Of a DNA stretch of 34,810 nucleotides, positions 23,085 to 31,526 are shown one piece after another; positions within the stretch are counted from its first letter, which is position 1, and every line of letters starts with the position of its first letter. The notes under the pieces were generated by a model, which saw only the letters and a program-made list of their open reading frames with translations, was not told the origin of the DNA and did not search any database. The translations under genes were made by a program, and so were the position numbers. The DNA is from an uncultured Bacteroidales bacterium. GTDB taxonomy: Bacteria > Bacteroidota > Bacteroidia > Bacteroidales > Bacteroidaceae. The stretch lies in the NCBI GenBank assembly GCA_902768605.1, contig CACXLY010000064.1:1-34810 (forward strand), in the 5' to 3' direction.

Positions 23085-26000
23085 TTACTCAGCAATCTTA
23101 ACATAGTACTTAGAAGTAGAGATGTTGCCTTCGAAGTCGAGAACAGAGTAAGCAATCTCATAGGTGTAGCCACTCTTCATCTTCGATGTGTCAACAGCAA
23201 TCATGCGATCTGTGCCGTCGAGAACCTTATTCAGGTTTTCGTTCATGTTGTTGATAGCCTGTACATGATCCTTGTAGATGCCATCCTTCTTAGCACTTGT
23301 GCCAGCTTCGTCGAATACGTCGGTAATTGCAACGTGCTTTCTTGCGATGGGCACGATGAGTTCCATGTTCTTCGTCGTGGGATAAAGCTTCAGACCTTCC
23401 TTGTTCAAAGTGGTGGGAGCGTACTTGCTCGTGCTCAGTCTCTTGAAGCCCTTATAATCGTTGCTTGCGCACAAGAACGGACCGAAGCGACGGTTGATTG
23501 AGTTGAAGAAGTAAACAGTAGTGTGGTTGATCTTATCAAGATACTTCCTGATGTACTGGTTGATGAACTTGTTAATCCAGCCATTCTCACCAGCGATGAT
23601 GTCATCATACTTGTTAATCTCAGCAAGAGTGTGGTTCATCTCTTCAAGGAACTTCTCAAGTAAATCAACAATCTTCTGTGCATCACCTGCAATCTCTCTT
23701 GCAACGGGAACGTCAACATAGCCTTCAGAGCCAACTAAGTCCTTAAGAACGACTCTTGCTGCAGTAACTTCAACAGAAGAACCTGTGTAAGTGGCAACAG
23801 TAAATGTTCCATCCTTCTTAGACCAGAGCTGGATGTCGCTACCTACGAGAGTAGCCTTTGCAGAGGTTTCAACCAATTCGATGTAGGCGTAAGCACTAAC
23901 GACTCCGTCACCACCAATTGCGGGAATTACCAAAGCGGTTGTCATACCTGTGACAACGTCACCGCCAATCACAATCGAAGCATTCGTAAGAGCAGGATTG
24001 CTCTCATCATATGCAACTGCTGCAGGAACATTGACTGGGTTACCATTAGCCTTCAAGTTCTTGTCGAACCTAACGTCAAGACCACCTGTGCCAGGAATTG
24101 TCAACTCATAATTGATACCATTCAGTGAGAAGTGAGATACTCTTGTCTTGAAATGTGCGATAAGGTTGTCAGTATAATCCTCAAGGCTCATTCCATCAAT
24201 TATAAGACCGTTGAAGAGGTGGTTAACCTTCCAAGAGCCGTTGGCATCTGTGAAGATTACGTGAACGTGGTCGTTCAGAGTAGCTGCAATCTTGTCGAGG
24301 AACTCGTTCATGTCTTCGTAGCCAGGAATTGTAGCGTAGTCAAGATCCTTGAAGGAAGCCAAGCTGAGAGGTCTGAGGACTGTAGCTGCGATGTTGTACT
24401 GAGAGTAGAGAGCCTGATCCTTGCCGTTGAAGTCAACATACGGGCACTTGAGACCGCTCTGATCAATTCTCATGTCATGTATTACGTTGTAGACTTTGGT
24501 TGCAATGCCACCGAGATCACCGCTTGCACCTGTGGTGTTGAAGAAGTTATCGGCGATTTCAGCCATCTTCAGGCGTGCTTCCTTGATTGCGTCTTCGAGT
24601 CTATCCTGATCGAATGCGAGTTCGATATCCTGGAGGTTTTCCTTCTTGATGGATGCGTTAGCCTCGTAGAAGCCATTGTCTGCGCGGCTGAAGCCGAACT
24701 GCAGGGTTGCGTCGCTCTTCTGCAGGGGAGAGAGCTTGATGGGTGATACGACATCCTGAGTGTTGACGAGTTCGAGCTGGAGACCAGTTGCGTCGAATGA
24801 TGTCGGGTTAACGGTTACATAAACCTTACCAGCATTTGCGTTGCCTTCTTCGTCGACGTTCATCAAGGTTGTGCTTGCGGGCTTCTTGAAGACTGTCAAG
24901 CCATCGCTGATGATTGCCCAGTCGGCATCTGTGAGGGCTTCCTTCTTACGAACGTAGTTAGCGTCGTCTGTGGTGGGGAATTCAACCTTTGTCTTGGGCT
25001 TGCCATAATAAGCAACGAGGACGTTGGACTGGATGTTAGCGGGGATGCTGAAGCTGCCGAACATGGGGTTGTATGTGCCCTGAACGAGCAGACCTGTTAC
25101 CTGGCTGCGCAGGTAAGCCTGAATAGCGGCAACGTCTGTCTTGAGACCCCAAACAACGGGAATGATGTTGTTGAGCTTATCCTCTGCGACCTTCATGTGA
25201 TCCCACAGAGCAGCTACGTTGTTCTCCAACTTCTTAACTCTGGGTTCGAGGTTCTTAAGAGTGGTCTCGGCAGCGGTGAGGCGCTGGTTGAGGTTCTTGT
25301 CTGTATTCTCGAGCTTGGTGAGACGAGCGAGAACTTCTGCGAGGTCGGTTGTGGTAACATAACCGTCGGCCTTTTCGCTGATTTGGCGGAGAGCTTCCTT
25401 AATCCACTCTACGTCAGCTTCGTGCTGCTTAGCGAGGTCTTCGATGGCCTGCTTGTTAACTTCGTTAGCAGCTGTGTTGGCAGCGATAGCAGATGTGTTG
25501 GCAGCGATTTCCTTAAGCAGTTCCTTCTCGAGGTCCTGAATCTCGGTCCTGAGTTCTGCCTTAGCAACTTCGAGGTTAGCGGCGCAGAGCTTCTGGCAGT
25601 CTTCTACTTGAGTCTTGAGTGCTTCGAGAGTAGACTTCAGTTCTGTATACTTGTCGCTGAGGTCGTTGAGCTTAGTATTGGTTTCCTTGATGCTCTCCTT
25701 GAGAGTAGCGATTGCTTCGCTGTTGGCACCAACTTGCTCTGCGAGAGTCTGGAGACCCTTGACAGCTTCCTGGAGGCTTTCGATGTTAGCCTTGTTTGTT
25801 GCGATGTTAGAAGCGTTTGTTGCGATGTCAGAAGCGTTTGTATTGATGTCAGACTCAGCCTTTTCCACGCGCTTTGTGAGGGCGTCGATAAGTTCCTTGT
25901 TGGCGTCAGCCTTTGCAGCAGCAGCGGCAGCGTCTGCGATAGCCTGGTTGGCCTTGTCGCTTACGACGTTAACCTTGCCGTCGAGTGTCTGGAGGTCAGT

Positions 26001-26864
26001 CTCGAGCTTTTCGATTCTGCCCTTGTTGGCTTCTGCCAATGTCTTAGCTTCGGTAGCGATTGTCTTAGCCTCGTTAGCTGTTGTGAGAGCACTGTTGAGG
26101 AGTGTCTGACAAGCTTCGGCGAGAGTCTTAGCCTCGCTGGCAGCTGTCTTAGCTTCGTTGGCAAGAGTTGTAGCGTCGTCGGCAGTCTTCTGAGCCTTGT
26201 CGGCAGCGGCCTGAGCGGCATCAGCGGCAGCCTGAGCTGCTTTAGCGATGTCTTCGATAGCCTTGAGTCCGTCGAGAGCCTCCTTAGCGTTAGCCTCAGC
26301 TTCGATGAGTCTTCCTTCGAGGATACCCAGCTTTTCGAGGTCGCACTTGCAGGAGTTGATCTCCTTGAGAGCGTCTTCGAGCTCCTTCACCTTGTCCTGG
26401 AGAACTTTGACGTCGGCATTCGTAGTGATTACATACGTGTCGAAGTCCTTCTTCAGAGCTGTGAAGTCGGCGAGTGCAGCGTACAGGTCAGCGAGGTCGG
26501 CGATCATCTTGTCGACCTGAGCCTTAGTGTAGTAGTCGTCAGAGCTTGCAAGGCCGGCCACTGTTGCTTCGAGAGCAGCGATAGCAGCGTTTGCCTTGTC
26601 GATCTGGCTCTGCAGATAGGCGTCTTCTGCGTTTACCCAGCCAAGCATCTTGGTTGTGTCGCAATCGCAGGACTTGATGCCAGCGACGAGAGTCTCGAGT
26701 GCTTTGATACGCGCTTCAAGGGCCTCTGCCACAGATGCGTTCTCAAGATTCTGAGTGCGCAACTCGTTGTACAGGTCTTCGCTTGTATCCTTACAAGATA
26801 CAAACGAACCCACGCTGACTGTAGCTACCATCAGCATGAGAATTTGAATGAGTTTCTTTTTCAT
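23085..26864 (-). CDS. Giant coiled-coil surface lipoprotein
   Basis: A 1259-residue lipoprotein with the lipobox ending at Cys24 (SFVSC), then KDTSEDLYNELRTQ, a start resembling the 'PL29 lyase N-terminal' group of Bacteroidales lipoproteins. Residues about 30-585 are almost wholly coiled coil: Ala/Lys/Glu heptads (AAADAAQAAADKAQKTADDA, ANEAKTIATEAKTLAEANKGR) and IxxN-type heptads (NASDIATNASNIATNKANI) like those in trimeric fibres. Two short Cys-x-Cys motifs (SCDCD, SCKCD) lie in the N-terminal part. From about 590 (GLLVQGTYNPMFGSFSIP) the rest is beta-rich with no domain I recognise. I see no lyase motif. A stalk holding a C-terminal head away from the outer membrane is a reasonable inference. 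Confidence 0.85.
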   Translation of the reverse strand: MKKKLIQILMLMVATVSVGSFVSCKDTSEDLYNELRTQNLENASVAEALEARIKALETLVAGIKSCDCDTTKMLGWVNAEDAYLQSQIDKANAAIAALEATVAGLASSDDYYTKAQVDKMIADLADLYAALADFTALKKDFDTYVITTNADVKVLQDKVKELEDALKEINSCKCDLEKLGILEGRLIEAEANAKEALDGLKAIEDIAKAAQAAADAAQAAADKAQKTADDATTLANEAKTAASEAKTLAEACQTLLNSALTTANEAKTIATEAKTLAEANKGRIEKLETDLQTLDGKVNVVSDKANQAIADAAAAAAKADANKELIDALTKRVEKAESDINTNASDIATNASNIATNKANIESLQEAVKGLQTLAEQVGANSEAIATLKESIKETNTKLNDLSDKYTELKSTLEALKTQVEDCQKLCAANLEVAKAELRTEIQDLEKELLKEIAANTSAIAANTAANEVNKQAIEDLAKQHEADVEWIKEALRQISEKADGYVTTTDLAEVLARLTKLENTDKNLNQRLTAAETTLKNLEPRVKKLENNVAALWDHMKVAEDKLNNIIPVVWGLKTDVAAIQAYLRSQVTGLLVQGTYNPMFGSFSIPANIQSNVLVAYYGKPKTKVEFPTTDDANYVRKKEALTDADWAIISDGLTVFKKPASTTLMNVDEEGNANAGKVYVTVNPTSFDATGLQLELVNTQDVVSPIKLSPLQKSDATLQFGFSRADNGFYEANASIKKENLQDIELAFDQDRLEDAIKEARLKMAEIADNFFNTTGASGDLGGIATKVYNVIHDMRIDQSGLKCPYVDFNGKDQALYSQYNIAATVLRPLSLASFKDLDYATIPGYEDMNEFLDKIAATLNDHVHVIFTDANGSWKVNHLFNGLIIDGMSLEDYTDNLIAHFKTRVSHFSLNGINYELTIPGTGGLDVRFDKNLKANGNPVNVPAAVAYDESNPALTNASIVIGGDVVTGMTTALVIPAIGGDGVVSAYAYIELVETSAKATLVGSDIQLWSKKDGTFTVATYTGSSVEVTAARVVLKDLVGSEGYVDVPVAREIAGDAQKIVDLLEKFLEEMNHTLAEINKYDDIIAGENGWINKFINQYIRKYLDKINHTTVYFFNSINRRFGPFLCASNDYKGFKRLSTSKYAPTTLNKEGLKLYPTTKNMELIVPIARKHVAITDVFDEAGTSAKKDGIYKDHVQAINNMNENLNKVLDGTDRMIAVDTSKMKSGYTYEIAYSVLDFEGNISTSKYYVKIAE

Positions 26865-26966
26865 TTGTAAATAAAGGTTTATTAATTAATAAATAATGTA
26901 GTTCCGTTCGTTTCTTTTACATCTTTATATTATACATAGTCTGCCCTTTTATTGATAAATTCAGCA

Positions 26967-26974
26967 CAAAGGTA
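26967..26974 (-). promoter_or_regulatory. -7 box for the coiled-coil/ompA unit
   Basis: Minus strand TACCTTTG, 102 bases upstream of the ATG at 26864. The leader is long and AT-rich. The rest of the gap 26865-27079 shows nothing else I can name. Confidence 0.65.
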
Positions 26975-27079
26975 CGACAACCTGCAGGAATAACGATGGC
27001 TGGAAAGACTTGTTTAATCAAATTTAACATAATCAGCTATCAGTTTAAGAAATTTAACACATCATTTAGGCTCTTTCCA

Positions 27080-27946
27080 TTAGGGAGGGGCCTTTTTTTG
27101 TATGTTTTGGTCTGCTTGGTATCTGTTACAGAAAACCCTAATGAGGGCGAGGGAGAGTATGCCGCAAATGAGCATGAGTGTGTAGGCTTGTGCTGTTCCG
27201 CCGAGCCATTCGGCGTAGGTGATGTCGGCGGCGTCTGTTCCGAAGGTTCGCAGCTGTAGTGCGACGATGCTGTTGTTGAGGATGTGTAGGAGTGCGGTGA
27301 GTATGATGTTTCCGGTTTTGTAGTATATGATGCCGAAGATGATGGCGAGTGGTATGGCGTAGAGTCCTTGTGCGAGGTTGAGGTGTGCGAATCCGAAGGC
27401 AGCGGCCGAGATGATGATTGCTGCCCAGGGTCTTGCTCCGCGTCGCAGCATTTCGCCTTCGATGGCTTCGCGGAAGAGGAGTTCTTCGGTGATGGGTCCT
27501 ATGACGGCGAGCGCCATGATGCCCCAGAAGCTGTGTGCCATGTCGTAGGACATCTGTACCATGATGTCCGGCAGTGGCACTTTTTCGGTGAGGATGGATG
27601 TGCCGACTGCTCCGAGGATGCCTGCTGCGATGGCGATGGAGCCTGTCCGCCACCTGATGGAGGCGAAGTCGTGGGCTGCAAGGGGGCGTATGTAGTGCAG
27701 GATGAAGTAGCAGCCCATTACTGCGAGGATGTCCACGACAATGAGGATGATGGAGTAGGTGTTGACGGACATCATCTCGAGCAGCGGGAGCCCTTGTGTC
27801 TTGCCGCTCAGGAAGTCGCGCACGGCGTCGTTGAACTCCGGCGATACGATCATGGCGATGCCGAGGAACAGAACGGTGCCGAGTCCTTGTGCGAGCAGGA
27901 AGACGAGCAGGGTCAGCAGGGCGGGGGAGTACTTACGAATGTTCAA
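27080..27946 (-). CDS. CPBP-family intramembrane metalloprotease
   Basis: A 288-residue membrane protein with about seven or eight helices. The Abi/CPBP (CAAX protease and bacteriocin-processing) motifs are all present: EELLFREAIEGEMLRRG (Glu-Glu...Arg, about 155-170), FGFAHLN (about 186-192) and HILNN (about 222-226). Such proteins process prenylated or membrane peptides, or give bacteriocin self-immunity. There is no ATG at the N-terminus. The frame starts TTG at 27946, only three bases after an in-frame TGA, and the upstream DNA is an AATTCAAAATT repeat. The original start may have been replaced by repeat sequence, and true initiation is uncertain. Confidence 0.85.
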   Translation of the reverse strand: MNIRKYSPALLTLLVFLLAQGLGTVLFLGIAMIVSPEFNDAVRDFLSGKTQGLPLLEMMSVNTYSIILIVVDILAVMGCYFILHYIRPLAAHDFASIRWRTGSIAIAAGILGAVGTSILTEKVPLPDIMVQMSYDMAHSFWGIMALAVIGPITEELLFREAIEGEMLRRGARPWAAIIISAAAFGFAHLNLAQGLYAIPLAIIFGIIYYKTGNIILTALLHILNNSIVALQLRTFGTDAADITYAEWLGGTAQAYTLMLICGILSLALIRVFCNRYQADQNIQKKAPP

Positions 27947-28009
27947 AATTCAAAATTAAATGAGTGGTAATTCAAAATTAATTGTTTCAAATTTAATGGT
28001 TTCGGTCGA

Positions 28010-28042
28010 AGAGACCCCCGAACCCCCTTTAGGGGGAATTTT
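28010..28042. repeat. 33-bp dispersed palindromic repeat, second copy
   Basis: Reverse complement of 18090-18122 with one mismatch; core CCCCCTTTAGGGGG. It leads straight into array B. Confidence 0.8.
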
Positions 28043-28047
28043 ACGCC

Positions 28048-28201
28048 ACAGCAAGCGTTGGCTATTCCTACAGCAAGCGTTGGCGCTTCCCACAGCAAGC
28101 GTTGGCTTTTCCTACAGCAAGCATTGGCTCTTCCTACAGCAAGCGTTGGCTATTCCTACAGCAAGCGTTGGCGCTTCCTTCTGCAAGCGTCGCCTGATGC
28201 C
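28048..28201. repeat. 22-bp tandem array B
   Basis: Seven 22-bp units (starts 28048, 28070, 28092, 28114, 28136, 28158, and a degenerate one at 28180) with core ACAGCAAGCGTTGGC. Variation is limited to a few positions and two variants alternate: CTATTCCT and CGCTTCC(C/T). The second variant can form AAGCG/CGCTT stems. It begins ACGCCACAGCAAG and ends six bases before the deaminase stop codon at 28208. It is non-coding because the period shifts frame. Confidence 0.93.
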
Positions 28202-28207
28202 TCGGGT

Positions 28208-28681
28208 TCAGTATTCTATCTTGTCTGCTTTCTCTGTCCAGTCCTTGAAGGCTTGGAGCGCCTCTTCGCGCATGAAGTGCTCCGTCGGGATGCTTCGTTC
28301 GGACATGGGCTTCTCTATCTCTTCGTAGATGAATTTGTCGCCGAAGAGGATGTCCTCGGCGTCCTGTTTGGTGTTGGCATAGCAGATGCGGCTGAGTCCT
28401 GCCCAATAGATGGCGCTCAGGCACATGGGGCACGGTTCGCAGGATGTGTAGATGGTGCAGCCTTTGAGCTTGAAGGTGCCTTCCTTCTGGCAGGCGGCGC
28501 GTATGGCGGATACCTCGGCGTGGGCTGTCGGGTCGTTGTTGGCGGTGACGCGGTTGGCGCCGGTGGCGACCACCTTACCGTCTCTGACGATGACTGCTCC
28601 GAAGGGGCCGCCGCCGTTTTCCACGTTCTCGATGCTGAGGTCGATGGCGAGCTGCATGAAGCGTTTGTCTTGTCTGGTCAT
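28208..28681 (-). CDS. Guanine deaminase-like nucleoside deaminase
   Basis: A 157-residue zinc enzyme of the cytidine-deaminase fold. It has the zinc/catalytic motifs AHAEVSAI (His-Ala-Glu, about 52-59) and CEPCPMC (about 81-87), the substrate segment GGGPFGAVIV (about 23-32) and a C-terminal MSERSIPTEHFMREEALQAFKDW tail. Length and motifs match the bacterial guanine deaminase (GuaD-type) group better than the tRNA adenosine deaminase TadA, but cytosine/dCMP-type activity cannot be excluded. It lies 56 bp after the small exported protein and probably shares its transcript. Confidence 0.88.
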   Translation of the reverse strand: MTRQDKRFMQLAIDLSIENVENGGGPFGAVIVRDGKVVATGANRVTANNDPTAHAEVSAIRAACQKEGTFKLKGCTIYTSCEPCPMCLSAIYWAGLSRICYANTKQDAEDILFGDKFIYEEIEKPMSERSIPTEHFMREEALQAFKDWTEKADKIEY

Positions 28682-28737
28682 GGGTATTATGGGAGTTTAG
28701 GGATTGGTGGGAGTGATGGGAGCTGTGGGCGGGTGTC

Positions 28738-29148
28738 CTATTTCTTTCCGGAGCGTGTGGGCGGCTCTTTGCCGTCCTCGATGGCCTGCTTGCGGATGGC
28801 TTCGTCGAGGAGCTCCTCGAAGGTCTTGACGCGGTCCATCTCCTCGTACTCCTGCAGGATCTTGCGGTCGCGGGCGTGCTTCTTGTCGCGTTTGCGGTCC
28901 TTCACGGCGAATGGGTGCATGATCTTGTCCGTTATGCGCGGGCCGAGGACATCGCTCACGGAGGGGTAGCCGATGCGTGTCGCGTTCTCCCGCCCTATCG
29001 ACTGCCGTATGGCCTCATTGACGCGCAGGACGGAGTCCCCGCGTACCTCCACCTGGCGCAAGGTGTCGACGTGCGTCGTGTCGCGCAGTTGGGCGGAGAT
29101 TGTCGAGGCTGGCAGTGCGGCGAACAGCAGGATGAGCGATATTTTCAT
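28738..29148 (-). CDS. Small exported protein of unknown function
   Basis: A 136-residue protein starting MKISLILLFAALPASTISA, a clear signal peptide, then VDTLRQVEVRGDSVLRVNEAIRQSIG and a strongly charged C-terminal half (KDRKRDKKHARDRKILQEYEEMDRVKTFEELLDE). An upstream frame extends to 29235, but it would begin before the promoter box at 29172-29179. The start at 29148, which gives the signal peptide, is therefore preferred. I do not recognise a family. It is the first gene of a possible three-gene unit with the deaminase and the CPBP protease, and is divergent from the GH92 gene. Confidence 0.75.
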   Translation of the reverse strand: MKISLILLFAALPASTISAQLRDTTHVDTLRQVEVRGDSVLRVNEAIRQSIGRENATRIGYPSVSDVLGPRITDKIMHPFAVKDRKRDKKHARDRKILQEYEEMDRVKTFEELLDEAIRKQAIEDGKEPPTRSGKK

Positions 29149-29171
29149 ACGTTTCGTTGTCTTTTTCGCCA

Positions 29172-29179
29172 CAAAATTA
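29172..29179 (-). promoter_or_regulatory. -7 box for the small exported protein
   Basis: Minus strand TAATTTTG with TTG (29199-29201) 19 bases upstream, a full consensus arrangement. Confidence 0.7.
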
Positions 29180-29188
29180 GGTCTTTTT

Positions 29189-29219
29189 TTGTAAATGACA
29201 AAAGAAATGACGTACTTTG
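29189..29219 (+). promoter_or_regulatory. Putative GH92 promoter
   Basis: TTG at 29189-29191 and a one-base-short box TACTTTG at 29213-29219, spaced 21. It overlaps the divergent promoter on the other strand, so the two may influence each other. Confidence 0.45.
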
Positions 29220-29244
29220 CCGCAAATATTAACACCTTTTTATT

Positions 29245-31482
29245 ATGTTTTACTCAAAACGCGTGGCACTCCTGTGCCTTGCCGCCAGCGCAGCTCTCTG
29301 CAGCGTGGCGACCGATTACACCCAGTACGTCAACCCATTCATCGGCACGCAGACCGACGACACCGGCGCCCTGAGCGGCAGCACGTTCCCGGGGCCTACC
29401 ATGCCGCAGGGCATGGTGCAGCTCGCCCCCGAGACGGAGCAATACGTCACGTGGGACCCCTGTTGCGGCTACGATTACAACCGCGACTCCATCTTCGGCT
29501 TTACGCATACCCACCTCAGCGGCACGGGATGCACCGACCTCATCGACATCTCGCTCATGCCCACCGTGAAGCGCGTCACGCCCGACCTGCTGCGCAAGGG
29601 CATCTTCGCCCTTCCCTTCAAGCACGACCAGGAGAAGGCATCGCCCGGCTACTACATGGTCAGGCTGCTGGGCGGCGAAGACATCAACGTCGAGCTCTCA
29701 GCCACGACGCACGTCGGCATCCATAAGTACACGTTCCCCGAGGGAAAGGAACAGACCGTCGTCCTCGACCTCGACCGCATGACCTTCCGAGGCGACGCAT
29801 ACTACACCGGACGGCGTGCCTACCAGATCATCCAAAGCCAGATACGCGTTCTCGACGAGAAGACTATTGAAGGCTTTCGTGTCCTGACCGGCTGGGCCAA
29901 ACTTCGCAAAGTCTATTTCAGGATAGAGTTCTCGCGACCCTTCGAGAGCCGTATCCTCATGGATGGCGGACGCAATGCCGGCGGCAGCGATGTCATCAAC
30001 GGACGTACGCTGAGGGCTGCCCTACGCTTCCCTAATAATAAGAAAGATGTAATGGCAAAGGTCGCCATCTCCGCCGTGGACAACGACGGCGCGCGAAAGA
30101 ACATGAAGGCAGAGGCGCAGTCGTGGGACTTCGGCTACTACACCCAGGCCGCGCACGACGCTTGGGAAACACAGCTCTCCACCATAGATATCGAAGGCAC
30201 CGACGACCAGAAGACCATCTTCTACACAGGCCTTTACCACGTCCTCATGCAACCAAACACCATGAGCGACGTCGATGGGCGATACATGGACACTAACTTC
30301 GAAATCAAGCAGATGCCTGCAGGACAAAGCTATCACAGCACCTTCAGCCTCTGGGACACATTCCGGGCAGCACACCCCCTCTACACACTCCTCTACCCCA
30401 ACATCGCCGTGCAGTTCGTCCGCGATATGGTGCTGCACCACGAGACATACGGCTACCTGCCCATCTGGGACCTCTGGGGGCAGGACAACTATTGCATGAT
30501 AGGCAACCACGCCATCCCCGTCGTGGCCGACGCCATCCTCTCCGAACTGCCCGGCCTTGACGTCGAAAGGGCATATCGCGCCATGTTGGAAAGCAGCACC
30601 CGAACACATCCCAACAGCCCCTTCGAAGTATGGGAGGAGTACGGCTACATGCCGCAGAACCGCCAGAATGTCAGTGTAAGCATCACCATGGAACAAGCCT
30701 TCGACGATTGGTGCGTGGCAGCCGTGGCAAAGAAACTTGGCAAGCAGGCCGACTACGAACGTTTCATCAAGCGAAGCGAGTACTACCGCAACCTCTTCAA
30801 TCCCGCCACGGGCTTCTTCCAACCTAAAGACGACAAGGGAAACTGGCTGGAGCCGTTCGACCCGCTTAGCTACGAGAACCCCTGCTTCGTGGAAGGCAAC
30901 GCATGGCAGTACATGTGGTTCGTGCCCCAGAATCCGCAGGGACTCATCGACCTCTTCGGCGGCGTCAAGCCTTTCCTCGACAAACTCAATAAGAACTTCA
31001 CACTAACCGAGACCAGTGGCGAAGTGAATGGAAACGCCAGCGGTTTCATCGGACAGTACGCTCACGGCAATGAGCCGAGCCATCACACCGTCTATCTCTA
31101 CAACTTCGCAGGTCAGCCGTGGCGTACGCAAGAGCTTGTGGAGCAGGTGCGCAGCACGTTCTACAATGCCACGCCTTGTGGCTACGCAGGCAACGACGAC
31201 TGTGGGCAGATGTCCGCCTGGTACATATTCTCGTCGCTCGGTTTCTATCCGTTCAACGCCGGCTCAGCAGAGTACGTCATCGGCACGCCGTTGTTCAGCC
31301 GCGCCGTACTGCACATGCCGGGCGGCAAGACCTTAGTCATCAACGCCCCCCGCAAGTCGGACAAGGCCATCTACGTCAAGGGCGTGAAGCTCAACGGCAC
31401 AAAGATAACCGACTGGAAGCTCACGCACAAGCAGCTCGTCGCAGGCGGCACCCTCGACTTCACGATGAGCGAAAAGAAATAA
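29245..31482 (+). CDS. GH92 family alpha-mannosidase
   Basis: A 745-residue exo-acting, calcium-dependent glycosidase that removes mannose from alpha-linked mannans or N-glycans, probably in the periplasm. After a signal peptide (about 1-22) come family motifs in order: YVNPFIGT, STFPGPTMPQGMVQL, GFTHTHLSGTG, WDTFRAAHPLYTL, AHGNEPSHHTVYLYNFAGQPW (containing the likely acid Glu) and GNDDCGQMSAWYIFSSLGFYP (containing the likely base Asp). Length is normal for the family. No SusC/SusD genes flank it, so it is not part of a visible polysaccharide-utilisation locus here. It is followed by a terminator shared with the convergent reductase gene. Confidence 0.95.
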   Translation: MFYSKRVALLCLAASAALCSVATDYTQYVNPFIGTQTDDTGALSGSTFPGPTMPQGMVQLAPETEQYVTWDPCCGYDYNRDSIFGFTHTHLSGTGCTDLIDISLMPTVKRVTPDLLRKGIFALPFKHDQEKASPGYYMVRLLGGEDINVELSATTHVGIHKYTFPEGKEQTVVLDLDRMTFRGDAYYTGRRAYQIIQSQIRVLDEKTIEGFRVLTGWAKLRKVYFRIEFSRPFESRILMDGGRNAGGSDVINGRTLRAALRFPNNKKDVMAKVAISAVDNDGARKNMKAEAQSWDFGYYTQAAHDAWETQLSTIDIEGTDDQKTIFYTGLYHVLMQPNTMSDVDGRYMDTNFEIKQMPAGQSYHSTFSLWDTFRAAHPLYTLLYPNIAVQFVRDMVLHHETYGYLPIWDLWGQDNYCMIGNHAIPVVADAILSELPGLDVERAYRAMLESSTRTHPNSPFEVWEEYGYMPQNRQNVSVSITMEQAFDDWCVAAVAKKLGKQADYERFIKRSEYYRNLFNPATGFFQPKDDKGNWLEPFDPLSYENPCFVEGNAWQYMWFVPQNPQGLIDLFGGVKPFLDKLNKNFTLTETSGEVNGNASGFIGQYAHGNEPSHHTVYLYNFAGQPWRTQELVEQVRSTFYNATPCGYAGNDDCGQMSAWYIFSSLGFYPFNAGSAEYVIGTPLFSRAVLHMPGGKTLVINAPRKSDKAIYVKGVKLNGTKITDWKLTHKQLVAGGTLDFTMSEKK

Positions 31483-31490
31483 GAAAGCAA

Positions 31491-31519
31491 AGGCGCCTCC
31501 CCGCTTTGGGAAGGCGCCT
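31491..31519. terminator. Terminator between convergent GH92 and reductase genes
   Basis: AGGCGCCTCCC (31491-31501) pairs with GGGAAGGCGCCT (31508-31519) with one bulged base. The following sequence CTGCTGTTTAT is only weakly T-rich. Confidence 0.65.
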
Positions 31520-31526
31520 CTGCTGT

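Noticed and set aside
25197..26870. 557-codon plus-strand frame opposite the coiled-coil gene
   Set aside because: Ser/Leu/Val/Cys-rich mirror of the heptad-coding strand; no independent evidence.
29254..30822. Long minus-strand frames opposite the GH92 gene
   Set aside because: GH92 motifs occur along the whole plus-strand frame; the minus frames are shadows.
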